In this document: one piece after another, positions 15,192 to 25,047 of the stretch | Layout: each line of letters begins with the position of its first letter | How positions within the stretch are numbered: position 1 is the stretch's first letter | Made by a program: the position numbers and the translations under genes | The notes under the pieces: generated by a model | Seen by the model: only the letters and a program-made list of their open reading frames with translations | The model's database searches: none | Told to the model about the DNA's origin: nothing | Source: Bacteroidaceae bacterium | GTDB taxonomy: Bacteria > Bacteroidota > Bacteroidia > Bacteroidales > Bacteroidaceae | DNA: 64,000 nucleotides | Assembly (NCBI GenBank): GCA_017445925.1 | Contig: JAFSRW010000076.1 | Coordinates: 47,793 to 111,792 of the forward strand | Reading direction: 5' to 3'

Positions 15192-17204
15192 TTAACACAA
15201 ATTCGCTTTCATTCGCAACATTTCGTCTCTCAGAAGTGCCGCCTCAACAAAATCTAACCGTTTTGCAGCCTCTTGCATCTTCTTCTCCACTTTCTTTATT
15301 CTGGCTTCCAGTTGTTCCTTTGTCAGTAGCGTCAGATCTTGTTCTGCAACCTGCAAATAGTCTATGGTTGGTTCTATGTAAGCCCTACTCTCTGATTGCT
15401 GTTGAACTTGAATCAGGTCGCCCATGGTGCGTTCCTTCTTTATCTGTTGAGGTATAATGTGATGCTCTTCATTGTATCGTAATTGGATTTCTCTTCTACG
15501 GTTGGTTTCATCTATTGTTTTTTGCATGCTCTCAGTAATGGTGTCGCCATACATGATGGCTTTCCCGTTAAGATTACGCGCTGCTCTACCAACCGTCTGA
15601 GTTAGACTTCTGTGACTTCGCAGGAAACCTTCCTTGTCAGCATCAATGATGGCCACAAGGCTAACTTCAGGAAGGTCCAATCCCTCTCTCAACAGATTTA
15701 CACCAACCAACACATCGTATTGCCCTTCTCTCAGGTCGTTTAATATCTGTACGCGCTCCAATGTGTCTACGTCACTATGAATATAAGCCGTTCTTATTCC
15801 ATTTCTGAGCAAGTACTCTGCCAATTCCTCTGCCATACGTTTGGTCAATGTAGTTACCAAAGTGCGTTCATCGCGTTCAACACGCTGCTGTATCTCCTCC
15901 ATCAGATCGTCCACCTGATTTTCTGTGGGACGAACATCAATGATAGGATCAAGAAGCCCTGTAGGACGAATCAACTGTTCAACCACAATACCCTCGCTTT
16001 GTTCCAACTCATAGTCGGCAGGAGTTGCACTGACATAGATAACCTGATGCGTCAGTTCACAGAACTCGTCAAACTTAAGTGGCCTGTTATCTTTAGCTGC
16101 GGGAAGGCGAAATCCGTATTCTACAAGATTACGTTTACGGGCTTGATCGCCTCCGTACATAGCACCAATCTGAGGAACGGAAACATGGCTTTCGTCAATT
16201 ACCATCAGATAATCTTCAGGAAAGAAATCAAGCAAGCAATATGGTCGCGTACCAGGCTCTCTGCCATCGAAATATCGGCTATAGTTTTCTATTCCTGAGC
16301 AATGCCCCAATTCACGAATCATCTCTACGTCGTAAGTTACCCTCTCATGTAAACGTTTGGCTTCCAAAGTTTTTCCCACTTCTTCGAAGTATGCAACCTG
16401 CTCTCTTAAATCATCCTCTATCTTACGGATTGCCTGTTCTTGCATATCATGACTTGTCATAAACAAGTTAGCCGGATATACTTTGTAGCAATCATAGCCA
16501 GAAATGCGAGCCATACTTATCGGGTCAACTTCTTCAAGGCTTTCTATTTCATCATCCCAGAAAGTAACACGTAGCAGATAGTCACTATAGGCAAGAGCAA
16601 TGTCTATGGTGTCACCCTTAACACGTACTTCTCCGCGATTTAATGTCAAATCATTTCTGACGTACAAACTCTCAAGAAGTTTGCGTAGAAGGTCGTTCCT
16701 GTCAATCCGTTGCCCTACCCTGAGTTCTATTACATTTTCATAAAAGGCCGAAGGATTTCCCATTCCATAGATACATGACACGCTACTAACCACAATTACA
16801 TCTTTTCTACCAGAGAGAAGAGCACTCGTAGCTGCCAACCTGAGCTTGTCAATCTCATCATTGATAGCCAGGTCTTTTTCAATATATGTATCTGTGCTGG
16901 GGATGTATGCTTCAGGCTGATAATAGTCGTAATAGCTGACGTAGTATTCAACAGCATTATTGGGAAAGAATTGCTTCATTTCACCATACAACTGCGCGGC
17001 TAGGGTCTTGTTGTGACTTAGGATGAGCGTGGGTTTCCCCACATTGGCAATCACATTGGCAATTGTAAATGTTTTTCCACTACCAGTTACACCCAATAAT
17101 GTTTGAGCAGGAACACCTTGAAGAATACCCTCAGAAAGTTGACGGATTGCCTCAGGCTGATCACCTGTTGGCTTGTATTTTGATATTAATTGAAACTCTT
17201 TCAT
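15192..17204 (-). CDS. uvrB: Excinuclease ABC subunit B
   Basis: 670 residues, usual length. UvrB is the damage-verifying helicase-like subunit that recruits UvrC. Walker A GVTGSGKT at residues 38-45, the beta-hairpin region YYVSYYDYYQPEAYIP near 92, motif II DESHVSVPQ, the motif VGRAARN, and the C-terminal UVR (UvrC-binding) helix pair EQLEARIKKVEKKMQEAAK. Monocistronic by appearance, with promoter TAATTTTG at 17219-17226 (minus strand), divergent from the metalloprotease gene. uvrA lies 4.7 kb downstream on the same strand. Confidence 0.97.
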   Translation of the reverse strand: MKEFQLISKYKPTGDQPEAIRQLSEGILQGVPAQTLLGVTGSGKTFTIANVIANVGKPTLILSHNKTLAAQLYGEMKQFFPNNAVEYYVSYYDYYQPEAYIPSTDTYIEKDLAINDEIDKLRLAATSALLSGRKDVIVVSSVSCIYGMGNPSAFYENVIELRVGQRIDRNDLLRKLLESLYVRNDLTLNRGEVRVKGDTIDIALAYSDYLLRVTFWDDEIESLEEVDPISMARISGYDCYKVYPANLFMTSHDMQEQAIRKIEDDLREQVAYFEEVGKTLEAKRLHERVTYDVEMIRELGHCSGIENYSRYFDGREPGTRPYCLLDFFPEDYLMVIDESHVSVPQIGAMYGGDQARKRNLVEYGFRLPAAKDNRPLKFDEFCELTHQVIYVSATPADYELEQSEGIVVEQLIRPTGLLDPIIDVRPTENQVDDLMEEIQQRVERDERTLVTTLTKRMAEELAEYLLRNGIRTAYIHSDVDTLERVQILNDLREGQYDVLVGVNLLREGLDLPEVSLVAIIDADKEGFLRSHRSLTQTVGRAARNLNGKAIMYGDTITESMQKTIDETNRRREIQLRYNEEHHIIPQQIKKERTMGDLIQVQQQSESRAYIEPTIDYLQVAEQDLTLLTKEQLEARIKKVEKKMQEAAKRLDFVEAALLRDEMLRMKANLC

Positions 17205-17218
17205 ATGTTAATAGAATA

Positions 17219-17226
17219 CAAAATTA
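17219..17226 (-). promoter_or_regulatory. Promoter -7 box for uvrB
   Basis: TAATTTTG on the minus strand, 14 bases before the ATG; part of a divergent pair with 17271-17278. Confidence 0.55.
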
Positions 17227-17270
17227 CACATTTTTATTCAAAAAGCCACATGTTATTCGTAATATTTCTG

Positions 17271-17278
17271 TAATTTTG
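17271..17278 (+). promoter_or_regulatory. Promoter -7 box for the metalloprotease gene
   Basis: TAATTTTG, 42 bases before the ATG at 17321. Confidence 0.55.
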
Positions 17279-17320
17279 GCGTCATATTAAAAAAAGGGAA
17301 ATTATTTACACACGAATAAA

Positions 17321-19741
17321 ATGAACATTAAAGTATTAAGCATCCTGTTTGCTGCTGCGTTATTGACTACAACGCCGGCAGTAGCAAAAGAGAAGAAAGA
17401 AAAAGCTAAGACTGAGCAAAAAGCACAGCCTAAGAAGCCAAGTAAGAAAAGTAAGAAAGGCCAGCCTGAGGCACCTAAAGACTCCGCTAAGGTGGAGAAG
17501 CCATCTGTAGACAGAGACGGTCTATTTCATGTAACAAAGGAGAAGAACGACTGGTTCTTTCAGATTCCCGACAGCCTGATCGGACGTCAGTTCCTAACCA
17601 CCACTCGTTACACCAGCACTCCTGCAGGAAGCGGCAAGTTCGGTGGTGAGCAGGTAAACGAACAGACCATTTACTTCCAAGTAGGTGTTGATGAACAACT
17701 CCTTATGCGTGCGAACCTTATAATTAATGTTGCTGACAGCACGGATAATATCAGTCGTGCAATCACTATCAGCAACGAAAATCCCATCATCGGTTCTTTC
17801 AAGATTGAGAGCCATAAGGACGGTAAGTATAAGGTTAAGGTTACACAGTTGTTCAATCAGGACAATACAGCCTTGGCACTTCCCCAGTATGTTAAGAAGC
17901 AGTACGAGTTACAAGGCTTGATACCAGATATGAGCTACATCGAGGACATTAAGTCTTTCCCCATGAACACAGAGGTACGCACCGTTAAAACATACGCCAC
18001 AAACGGCAATTCCCTACCCTCTGCCAGATATACCGGGAAGGTTACCTTCGGTCTGAACATCAGTTTTGTCCTCTTGCCCGAGAAGCCTATGATGCGTAGA
18101 TATTACGACCCACGTGTAGGATTCTTTACCGACCGCTTTACTAGCTATACTGATGATCAGCAGCGTGTAGAAAGTAAGACTTTTATTACGCGCTGGCGTT
18201 TGGAACCTCGGCCAGAGGATGTTGAGAAGATGCGTCGTGGCGAACTGGTTGAACCCATGAAGCCCATTGTTTACTACATCGACCCTGCAACGCCTAAGCA
18301 GTGGCGTAAGTATCTGATAATGGGTGTCAATGATTGGCAAAAGGCCTTCGAGAAGGCTGGTTTCAAGAATGCTATCAGAGCTGAGGAATGGCCAGAGAAC
18401 GATAGCACCATGAGTATGGAGGATGCCCGATACAGTTGTATCCGTTACTTGGCAAGCCCCATCGAGAATGCCTACGGACCAAACGTTCATGACCCACGAA
18501 CAGGCGAAATCATTGAGAGTCACATCTGCTGGTATCATAATGTAATGTCGCTGGTTCACGATTGGTACATGGTTCAAGCCAGCTCCATTGACGAGGCAGC
18601 TCAGAAGATGAACTACGATGAGGAATTGATGGGACAACTTATACGCTTTGTAAGTTCACACGAGGTAGGTCACACCTTAGGTCTGCGTCACAACTTTGGT
18701 AGTTCCAGTACAGTACCTGTAGATAGTTTGCGCAACAAGGCTTGGGTTGAAGCACACGGCCATACACCCAGTATTATGGACTATGCCCGTTTTAACTACG
18801 TAGCACAGCCTGAAGATGGAATCTCGCGTTCAGGTATCTTCCCCCGCATAGGAGATTATGATATGTGGGCCATCACATGGGGATACAAGCCCATGCTGGA
18901 TGCTCAGGACGAATTGCAGGATCATAAGATGCTGGAGCCTATGGTTTTGGAGTCACTTAAGAACCGCCGTCTATGGTGGGGAGATGGCGAAGGGGAATAC
19001 AGAGACCCACGTCGCCAGACAGAAGACTTAGGTGATGACCCTGTCAAGGCCAGCTATTACGGAATCCTGAATCTGAAACGTCTTGCAGATAATCTGCGCC
19101 GTTATACCCTTGACGACGAGAAGGATATTTATGATGACAACATCAAAACTATGTACAACCATATTCGCTCACAACTGATACGCTACTGCGGACACGTAAC
19201 TCGTAACATTGGTGGCTATCTGGTAGAGCCTAAGACACAAGGAATGGGAGGAGATGTATATGAACCTCAGCCACTCAGCAAGCAAAAAGCAGCGCTCAAG
19301 TTCATAGATGAACAGTTCCTGCATGAGCCGGTATGGTTGCGCGAAGTTTCTTACGCTAAGCGAATCACATCTGACCCGCAAGCACTTACAAACTCTCTTG
19401 GCGAAGTGGCTGTAACCCGTCTGATGGATCGTCTGGATGCGCTGAACGACCTTTATCCACCTCAGCAGTATCTTACAGATTTGACTAAGGTTGTGTTTAC
19501 AGAGTTGGACAACAACAAGAAAGTTACCCCCTACCGTATTGCCCTGCAGAACAACATGCTGTTCCATCTGAGTCGCGCCTTTGGCAATGGTAACCAGAAG
19601 ATACATCCTGCTGTTCTTTATACGCTGCAGCAACTCCAGAAGAAATCAAAGACAGCTTCCACCTCTGCACCTGATGCAGAAAGCCGAGCCCACTGGTCAA
19701 GCATCTACGACCAGATAGGACGACTGCTGGTTTGGAAGTAA
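17321..19741 (+). CDS. Secreted zinc-dependent metalloprotease (DUF5117/DUF4953 type)
   Basis: 806 residues. A signal peptide (1-22) is followed by a lysine-rich low-complexity stretch (about 23-60) and then the DUF5117-like domain (DGLFHVTKEKNDWFFQIPDSLIGRQFL). The catalytic motif HEVGHTLGLRH occupies residues 447-457, a metzincin HExxHxxGxxH zinc site. The C-terminal helical region extends to LLVWK. The family is common in Bacteroidetes; the substrate is not established. Monocistronic, with a promoter divergent from uvrB and a strong terminator downstream at 19776-19820. The basic N-terminal linker may contact the cell wall or LPS, which is a guess. Confidence 0.9.
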   Translation: MNIKVLSILFAAALLTTTPAVAKEKKEKAKTEQKAQPKKPSKKSKKGQPEAPKDSAKVEKPSVDRDGLFHVTKEKNDWFFQIPDSLIGRQFLTTTRYTSTPAGSGKFGGEQVNEQTIYFQVGVDEQLLMRANLIINVADSTDNISRAITISNENPIIGSFKIESHKDGKYKVKVTQLFNQDNTALALPQYVKKQYELQGLIPDMSYIEDIKSFPMNTEVRTVKTYATNGNSLPSARYTGKVTFGLNISFVLLPEKPMMRRYYDPRVGFFTDRFTSYTDDQQRVESKTFITRWRLEPRPEDVEKMRRGELVEPMKPIVYYIDPATPKQWRKYLIMGVNDWQKAFEKAGFKNAIRAEEWPENDSTMSMEDARYSCIRYLASPIENAYGPNVHDPRTGEIIESHICWYHNVMSLVHDWYMVQASSIDEAAQKMNYDEELMGQLIRFVSSHEVGHTLGLRHNFGSSSTVPVDSLRNKAWVEAHGHTPSIMDYARFNYVAQPEDGISRSGIFPRIGDYDMWAITWGYKPMLDAQDELQDHKMLEPMVLESLKNRRLWWGDGEGEYRDPRRQTEDLGDDPVKASYYGILNLKRLADNLRRYTLDDEKDIYDDNIKTMYNHIRSQLIRYCGHVTRNIGGYLVEPKTQGMGGDVYEPQPLSKQKAALKFIDEQFLHEPVWLREVSYAKRITSDPQALTNSLGEVAVTRLMDRLDALNDLYPPQQYLTDLTKVVFTELDNNKKVTPYRIALQNNMLFHLSRAFGNGNQKIHPAVLYTLQQLQKKSKTASTSAPDAESRAHWSSIYDQIGRLLVWK

Positions 19742-19775
19742 TGGCCAAGCATCATTTTTCTTAACTAAAATATAC

Positions 19776-19820
19776 GGCCTAGTTAGAGAGTATAATTTCT
19801 CTAGTTAGGCCGAAATTTTT
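19776..19820. terminator. Terminator after the metalloprotease gene
   Basis: GGCCTAGTTAGAGA (19776-19789) and TCTCTAGTTAGGCC (19798-19811) form a 14-bp stem with two G-T pairs and an 8-base loop, followed by TTTTT. The near-symmetry lets it also serve the convergent operon ending at 19862. Confidence 0.85.
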
Positions 19821-19861
19821 CGCTCGCAGAGCAAACAAATTGTTTTAGAAGGGGGAATTTA

Positions 19862-20455
19862 TTACGGAGCCATTTCGTCCACTTCTTCCTGTATGGCTTC
19901 TTTTCGAGTAGTACGTGGAGAGATACCAGTCTCGGTATAATAACCTTTCTGTCCTGGCATACCATCGACAAAATCACGCATGGACTTCATACCGTCAGTC
20001 TGTTCATGCCATAACTGTTCATAATCTCTTACATAATCGGCACGGGGCACTACATTAGTATCAAATGACATTTCTATGCAAGTAGAATCCTGAAAGTTAC
20101 CATAACAGTATATGAAATGACTTACATACCCTGTATTCTTAATGGTATTGAAGGTAAGGTCTATAAAACCAATCTTATGGGGAAGCACTACTATGGGGAG
20201 TTCATCACGCGGAACAAGACATCCGCATGTGGTCTGCACCTCCTGAATAAAAAGCGGATTATCAGATGTATTCTCTAATTCGTAGCTGATAGTCATCATC
20301 TCACCCTGAATTACAGGATAATAATGTCTTACAGGATCCACAAGAATAATACTAGCCGGCTTCAATTGTTTGTCGCACGAATACAAAATGCACATTGAAG
20401 CAATGAACAGTATTAACTTTAGCGTTTGCGATGTATGATGCTTAATTGTTCTCAC
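19862..20455 (-). CDS. DUF1573 lipoprotein, last gene of the exopolysaccharide-like operon
   Basis: 197 residues with lipobox CILYSC (Cys27). The domain from about 45 to 135 (YELENTSDNPLFIQEVQTTCGCLVPRDELPIVVLPHK) is DUF1573, an Ig-like fold with a typical T-x-C-G-C motif. The C-terminal acidic tail is not recognised. It lies 57 bp downstream of the DUF4838 gene on the same strand. A role in the putative polysaccharide system is inferred from position only. Confidence 0.75.
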   Translation of the reverse strand: MRTIKHHTSQTLKLILFIASMCILYSCDKQLKPASIILVDPVRHYYPVIQGEMMTISYELENTSDNPLFIQEVQTTCGCLVPRDELPIVVLPHKIGFIDLTFNTIKNTGYVSHFIYCYGNFQDSTCIEMSFDTNVVPRADYVRDYEQLWHEQTDGMKSMRDFVDGMPGQKGYYTETGISPRTTRKEAIQEEVDEMAP

Positions 20456-20512
20456 TAATGATTCTTTTATTTAATTTATTTTTCAATTTCAACATTCAAA
20501 GAAACAAGGCAC

Positions 20513-22261
20513 TTAAAATCCTTCTATCTCATCTAATGCCATAGTTCGTTCCGACTCGTCTCTGTAAACAGAGAGCGTGAGTGCACCATTACAATAAGAT
20601 GGGATATCAAAATCTGCAACAGCCCTATGAATATTACCAGATAAAGGAACTGGTTCAACATCACCTATTAGATGTCCACCACATGAGAGAGAGACATTGA
20701 GGGGAAATTCGATATGATAAATGGAATTCTTTGTCATATTAACTCTCAGGCGTTTCATTCCGGGAACATGAGGAATGGAAATGCGTAGTGCAGGAGATGC
20801 AGATGAAAGCATGTGTCCGCTATGGTAACATGAAGGAATACCCAAGAGCCCGTCTGTGAGGATAGAGATATCATTATAATCTGGATCCAAGGCTGTTAAT
20901 GGTGTAAGTTTAATACCTTTCAGCAAGTTCTTTCCCCACGTTTCATCAGCCCTACGGAGCATATATCGGTAGTCAGCTACATAGCTGTCAATGGTTCCTC
21001 CGGCTTCGCTATAGGCAACAATGTTGATATCATTGAGTTTCTCAAATTCATCAAGCATCCATTTACATCCTATAGTATCAGAAGCCATACGATTCAGTTC
21101 CAAGTGGGTGAACATTAATGCCCAACATAACTTCTCGATACTCTGATGTTCCCTGTCCTTGGTTTCTGGCAAAAGAGAAATGAGCTTGTTGTGAAATATA
21201 ATGAAATCTTCAGCGGGAAGATAGGTCTTAACTGCTTTTGGAACACCTTCATATAATGAAAGTATATCTCCCTCCTTCTCCACCATATTCTCTTGCTTAA
21301 CAACGAAGTCGCATAGCACATCACCTGTTACAGGATAATACTTCCTACAAAACTCCCTCAGCTTTGGACGCCAATCAGCACCAGGATTAGAAAGCAATAA
21401 CGCCATAACATGTATCTTAAGTCCGTATAAAGTACTATAATCATGTCCGCTTCCGTTCAAAAAGATTCCTTTTACCCCAGCATCAGCGTATAAACGTAGA
21501 CGATGCTGGAAGATACTAAGAATGGGGAAAGGCGTAAAATAGTCATCAAAATTGTTGATATAGTCCCATACGTAAACATGTTTTGTATAAGAAGACCATT
21601 GATTCAGCAAGTCCATAAAATCAGCTTCTTGGGCTGTATAGGAAGTAGAAAGTGGGAAGTCGATAGCACTGATAAGAATTCCGGCATTATCAGGAAGTGG
21701 TTTCTTAGGAAGACTGCATGTGGTTCTATAATAAGAGCCAAAAAAGAAATGCTTGGGGAATTCATTAGCTAAACGTTCCAACATATAGTAAACGGCACCA
21801 GAAGCATCTTCCTCTGTATTACCAACTTTCACACAACTGTTACACAGGCAAACTACATTATTATCATTAGGAAGGATAGCAAAACGCATAGGGTCACCCT
21901 TTCTGTAATTATCCTTTATAAATTTACAGATGTATTTATACAGCGCATCGGACGTGAAGCATAATTGGCTATGGTCCACACCACTACCACTCTTGGCAAA
22001 AACGCTGGGAGAAGGTTTCTCGGGAAGTACTACAGAGAGATTATGCCCCCAAATACCCCAGTCGCGGTCTATACAGTTAAGACTCAACGGAATATATACA
22101 TCGCTGGTTAACTCTGGCAGATAGACCTCGCGGTAATCAAACGACGATGTACCTATGGATTGGTTTTTTTCGGTACAGCCAACAAGTAGCATTGCAGACA
22201 AAAGCATTATGCTTTTTATGCTACGGTTTATCATCCTGTGTGAAAATTCAATAGTTTTCAT
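20513..22261 (-). CDS. DUF4838 glycosidase-like lipoprotein
   Basis: 582 residues; lipobox LLVGC (Cys29; a start at the Met of residue 10 would also work). The central region matches DUF4838: FAILPNDNNVVCLCNSCV with a CxCxxC cluster, SGAVYYMLERLANEFPKH, VYVWDYINNFDDYFTPFPILSIFQHRLRLYADAGVKGIFLNGSG. Members look like TIM-barrel glycoside hydrolases. The gene begins 2 bp after the TPR/barrel gene, so it is tightly linked to a GT2 synthase and export porin. By analogy with PgaB it could trim or modify an exported polysaccharide; this is inference. Confidence 0.8.
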   Translation of the reverse strand: MKTIEFSHRMINRSIKSIMLLSAMLLVGCTEKNQSIGTSSFDYREVYLPELTSDVYIPLSLNCIDRDWGIWGHNLSVVLPEKPSPSVFAKSGSGVDHSQLCFTSDALYKYICKFIKDNYRKGDPMRFAILPNDNNVVCLCNSCVKVGNTEEDASGAVYYMLERLANEFPKHFFFGSYYRTTCSLPKKPLPDNAGILISAIDFPLSTSYTAQEADFMDLLNQWSSYTKHVYVWDYINNFDDYFTPFPILSIFQHRLRLYADAGVKGIFLNGSGHDYSTLYGLKIHVMALLLSNPGADWRPKLREFCRKYYPVTGDVLCDFVVKQENMVEKEGDILSLYEGVPKAVKTYLPAEDFIIFHNKLISLLPETKDREHQSIEKLCWALMFTHLELNRMASDTIGCKWMLDEFEKLNDINIVAYSEAGGTIDSYVADYRYMLRRADETWGKNLLKGIKLTPLTALDPDYNDISILTDGLLGIPSCYHSGHMLSSASPALRISIPHVPGMKRLRVNMTKNSIYHIEFPLNVSLSCGGHLIGDVEPVPLSGNIHRAVADFDIPSYCNGALTLSVYRDESERTMALDEIEGF

Positions 22262-22263
22262 GG

Positions 22264-25047
22264 TTAAAAGGCTAAATGAAGTTGAAGTGCTATGGAATAG
22301 ATATTTCGGTAAGAATCGGTAAGGATACCCTCTGAATTAATAAATGGATTGTAATAGGTGTTCCAATTGCCTGCAAGACCCAGGCAGAAGTGACGTGAAA
22401 TGAGATACTGTATATCAAAGCCCACCATGGCATTGGTATGTGATACATTACGCAATGCGGTTTGCTCAAAGAATGTCAGTTCAGGGAATGAACCAACGCC
22501 TGTAACAAGTGATACGGACGATATGTTATCATTGTTGAAATAGAGCTTACCTTTCAGTCCGACGTTATAGAAGAAATTGCCAGACATAAGAGCAAAATCA
22601 GTATTGCCTGTCAAGCTAAAACGCTCCCAAGATTTCTCAAGAGATGGTGTAATAAGGAACAAATCGTATTCGCTCCTCTCAATCTGTCCCCAGTTTATAC
22701 CACCTAAATAAAGGTATGTAGGCGGTGTTCTGCGGTATCCCACGCGTAATGATGGTGTCCAGCGTTTAGGAGCAGAATATGATACGGACACGTTAAAGCC
22801 AAACCTATTGAAGTATTTGGTAGAAACAGAAGCATTAGCCATTCCGCTCCATTTTGCATTAAAGATATGTTCCCATTGTGCCATGAACTCCAAAGCAGGT
22901 CCACCCGACTCGTTCTCTTTGGCTATATGATAGCCATCTATACCTTTATAGCTTATCTGCCCGGTATACGTGTTACGCAAAGTAAGTCGAGAATAAGAAA
23001 TAGATGCAAGAGAATAAAGGTGAGCTATGGATGAGAGCGTCTCATCATGCGCATCATAGAAAGAGCTGGTATATGAAGCATCAACCCTGTTCCTACATCC
23101 TCTGAAGCCCAGATAACGCATGTGCTGGAAATAATCTTCCTGTTCTGCATTGCTGGGGTTATAGTAGCGTTTCTGATATTCATAAGCCTTTTGGTACATT
23201 TTCAGATACTCATAGGCTATTCCCTTATCATACAGAAGGTCACGATTGTCAGCGTCAAATACCAGGGCAGAATCTATTACCTGCATAGCAATGTCAGGAA
23301 TACGATTCTTCAACAGCTGACTTGCCCATTCATGGCTGAGACCAGAGTAGGCGGCCACAATCTGCGGGTCTATGAATTTACCAGAACGCTTTCGTGGGGA
23401 AAGCAAATCCAGGGCATCGGCATCCCTACCCTGCTGCTGAAGAGATACGGCTTGTTTAACCACAAAGTACGGTGTATTGGGATACAACTCATACCCCTTT
23501 GCAGCATAACTGCGGAACTCCTCATCACGCTTCAATGTCTGATTTACGTTAATAAGACAACGCAAAGCCACCTCACTGCCAGGAACTACCTCAAGTAGTG
23601 TCTCAGCTTCATGAATTGCCTCGTCATAACGTTCTTCGTCGATTAGATATTTTATACGGTTGGCAGCGAAATCCTCGTAAGCAGAAGCAAATCTGCGACG
23701 ATTCTTTGGACTCAACTCAGATGCTTTGATAAATAGTTTATACGCGTCTTCCTGCCTGTTCAGGTGACCCAATACGATTAACTGTCGGGACACTGCTGCA
23801 GGCCATGAATCAACCGAATCAGGCAGTAACTCTAACACGCGATCCAGATGCTGATAGGCATCCTCCCACTGCTCTGTATTAAAATCGTATTCTGAGAGTT
23901 GTATCATCATTTCGGCATACGCCTCAGCAAGTTCTTCGTCATCAGGATTTTGTTCATATAACTCTGTAAGAATCTTATAACAGCGTTTGTCGTTACCCGA
24001 TTTCTTTTCCAAAGTATAGAGTTTCATCAGTAGGCCTGGTGTGCGGCCATCTAATTTCATGGCTTCCTCAATATAAAGACGAGCATCATCATAATAACCT
24101 CTTGTAAGTGAGGTGTTTATGAGGTAGTTCAATGCATCGCGATTATGTGTAGCAAGATAAAGACGTCCGTTTGCCTCATAAGGGTCATGCATACGGGCAT
24201 CATCAGCCACTTCCTGAAGAAGAGTGTTATATATATTTGTACCAAGATTTTTACTTTTAACAAAAGCTAAGGCCTGAGTGTAGAGACCTAAGTCTGTCAT
24301 AATACCCACAACTTTGTTTATTAGTTCTGGGTCATTGGGAAAACGAGTCAATCCACGATTAGCAGCTCCGATTGCCTTTTCGAATTCGCCCAATTTTACG
24401 TATGTATTTACCAATTCCAAATAATAATCGCGCATATTCGGATCCTGGTCAATCCATTTCTCCAGATTATCTGCTGCATCACGCAGAGTACTTTTCTTAA
24501 GCACGTTATTCCAATTCTCATGGTTACGCCTTCTGACATCAGCCACGACAATAGAATCATTAGGATAAATGTGAGCCAGACGCGTCAAAGCAGCATCGGC
24601 TTCAACATCGTTTTTAAGCTTTCTGTACAAACCGATTTTCCTTCGCCAAAGATCACGATCGTATGGTTGAAATTCAAGCAATTCGTTAATGTAACAAATT
24701 GCACTGGAATAATGTTCTAGTTTATCCTCAACGTCTACCAATATACGTTTGGCCTTAAAATGTAAATCGTTAGTCTGGGTAGCTCGAACCAGATTGTAGC
24801 GAGCCTCTTTCATATCCCCAATGACATAATAGTAATGTCCGTTGAGATAACGCAAATCAGGGTCGTCAGGATATTCCTTCAAGCCTGCATCAATCTCGCG
24901 TTTGGCAGTATTCCATGCATTGGAACTTACATAGCCCTCGGCACGATGAATATAATATCGAGGCGTATGTGGTATTTCCTGAGCGTAAGACAGGGAATAC
25001 GACATGGAAAGAATTGATAAAAGGATAATACAGAATCTTGCTTTCAT
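22264..25047 (-). CDS. TPR protein with C-terminal YaiO-like outer-membrane barrel
   Basis: 927 residues, signal peptide ending SYA. Residues about 30-630 are consecutive TPR helices (AEGYVSSNAWNTAKREIDAGLKEYPDDPDLRYLNGHYYYVIGD and many more). From about 655 to the end the sequence becomes an aromatic beta pattern (RVDASYTSSFYD, LASISYSRLTLRNTYTGQISYKG, ending IALQLHLAF with a terminal phenylalanine), as in YaiO-family barrels. A periplasmic TPR scaffold joined to an outer-membrane pore is the layout of PgaA, the poly-GlcNAc exporter. Its ATG overlaps the GT2 stop by 4 bp, which supports a functional link to the synthase. Confidence 0.8.
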   Translation of the reverse strand: MKARFCIILLSILSMSYSLSYAQEIPHTPRYYIHRAEGYVSSNAWNTAKREIDAGLKEYPDDPDLRYLNGHYYYVIGDMKEARYNLVRATQTNDLHFKAKRILVDVEDKLEHYSSAICYINELLEFQPYDRDLWRRKIGLYRKLKNDVEADAALTRLAHIYPNDSIVVADVRRRNHENWNNVLKKSTLRDAADNLEKWIDQDPNMRDYYLELVNTYVKLGEFEKAIGAANRGLTRFPNDPELINKVVGIMTDLGLYTQALAFVKSKNLGTNIYNTLLQEVADDARMHDPYEANGRLYLATHNRDALNYLINTSLTRGYYDDARLYIEEAMKLDGRTPGLLMKLYTLEKKSGNDKRCYKILTELYEQNPDDEELAEAYAEMMIQLSEYDFNTEQWEDAYQHLDRVLELLPDSVDSWPAAVSRQLIVLGHLNRQEDAYKLFIKASELSPKNRRRFASAYEDFAANRIKYLIDEERYDEAIHEAETLLEVVPGSEVALRCLINVNQTLKRDEEFRSYAAKGYELYPNTPYFVVKQAVSLQQQGRDADALDLLSPRKRSGKFIDPQIVAAYSGLSHEWASQLLKNRIPDIAMQVIDSALVFDADNRDLLYDKGIAYEYLKMYQKAYEYQKRYYNPSNAEQEDYFQHMRYLGFRGCRNRVDASYTSSFYDAHDETLSSIAHLYSLASISYSRLTLRNTYTGQISYKGIDGYHIAKENESGGPALEFMAQWEHIFNAKWSGMANASVSTKYFNRFGFNVSVSYSAPKRWTPSLRVGYRRTPPTYLYLGGINWGQIERSEYDLFLITPSLEKSWERFSLTGNTDFALMSGNFFYNVGLKGKLYFNNDNISSVSLVTGVGSFPELTFFEQTALRNVSHTNAMVGFDIQYLISRHFCLGLAGNWNTYYNPFINSEGILTDSYRNIYSIALQLHLAF

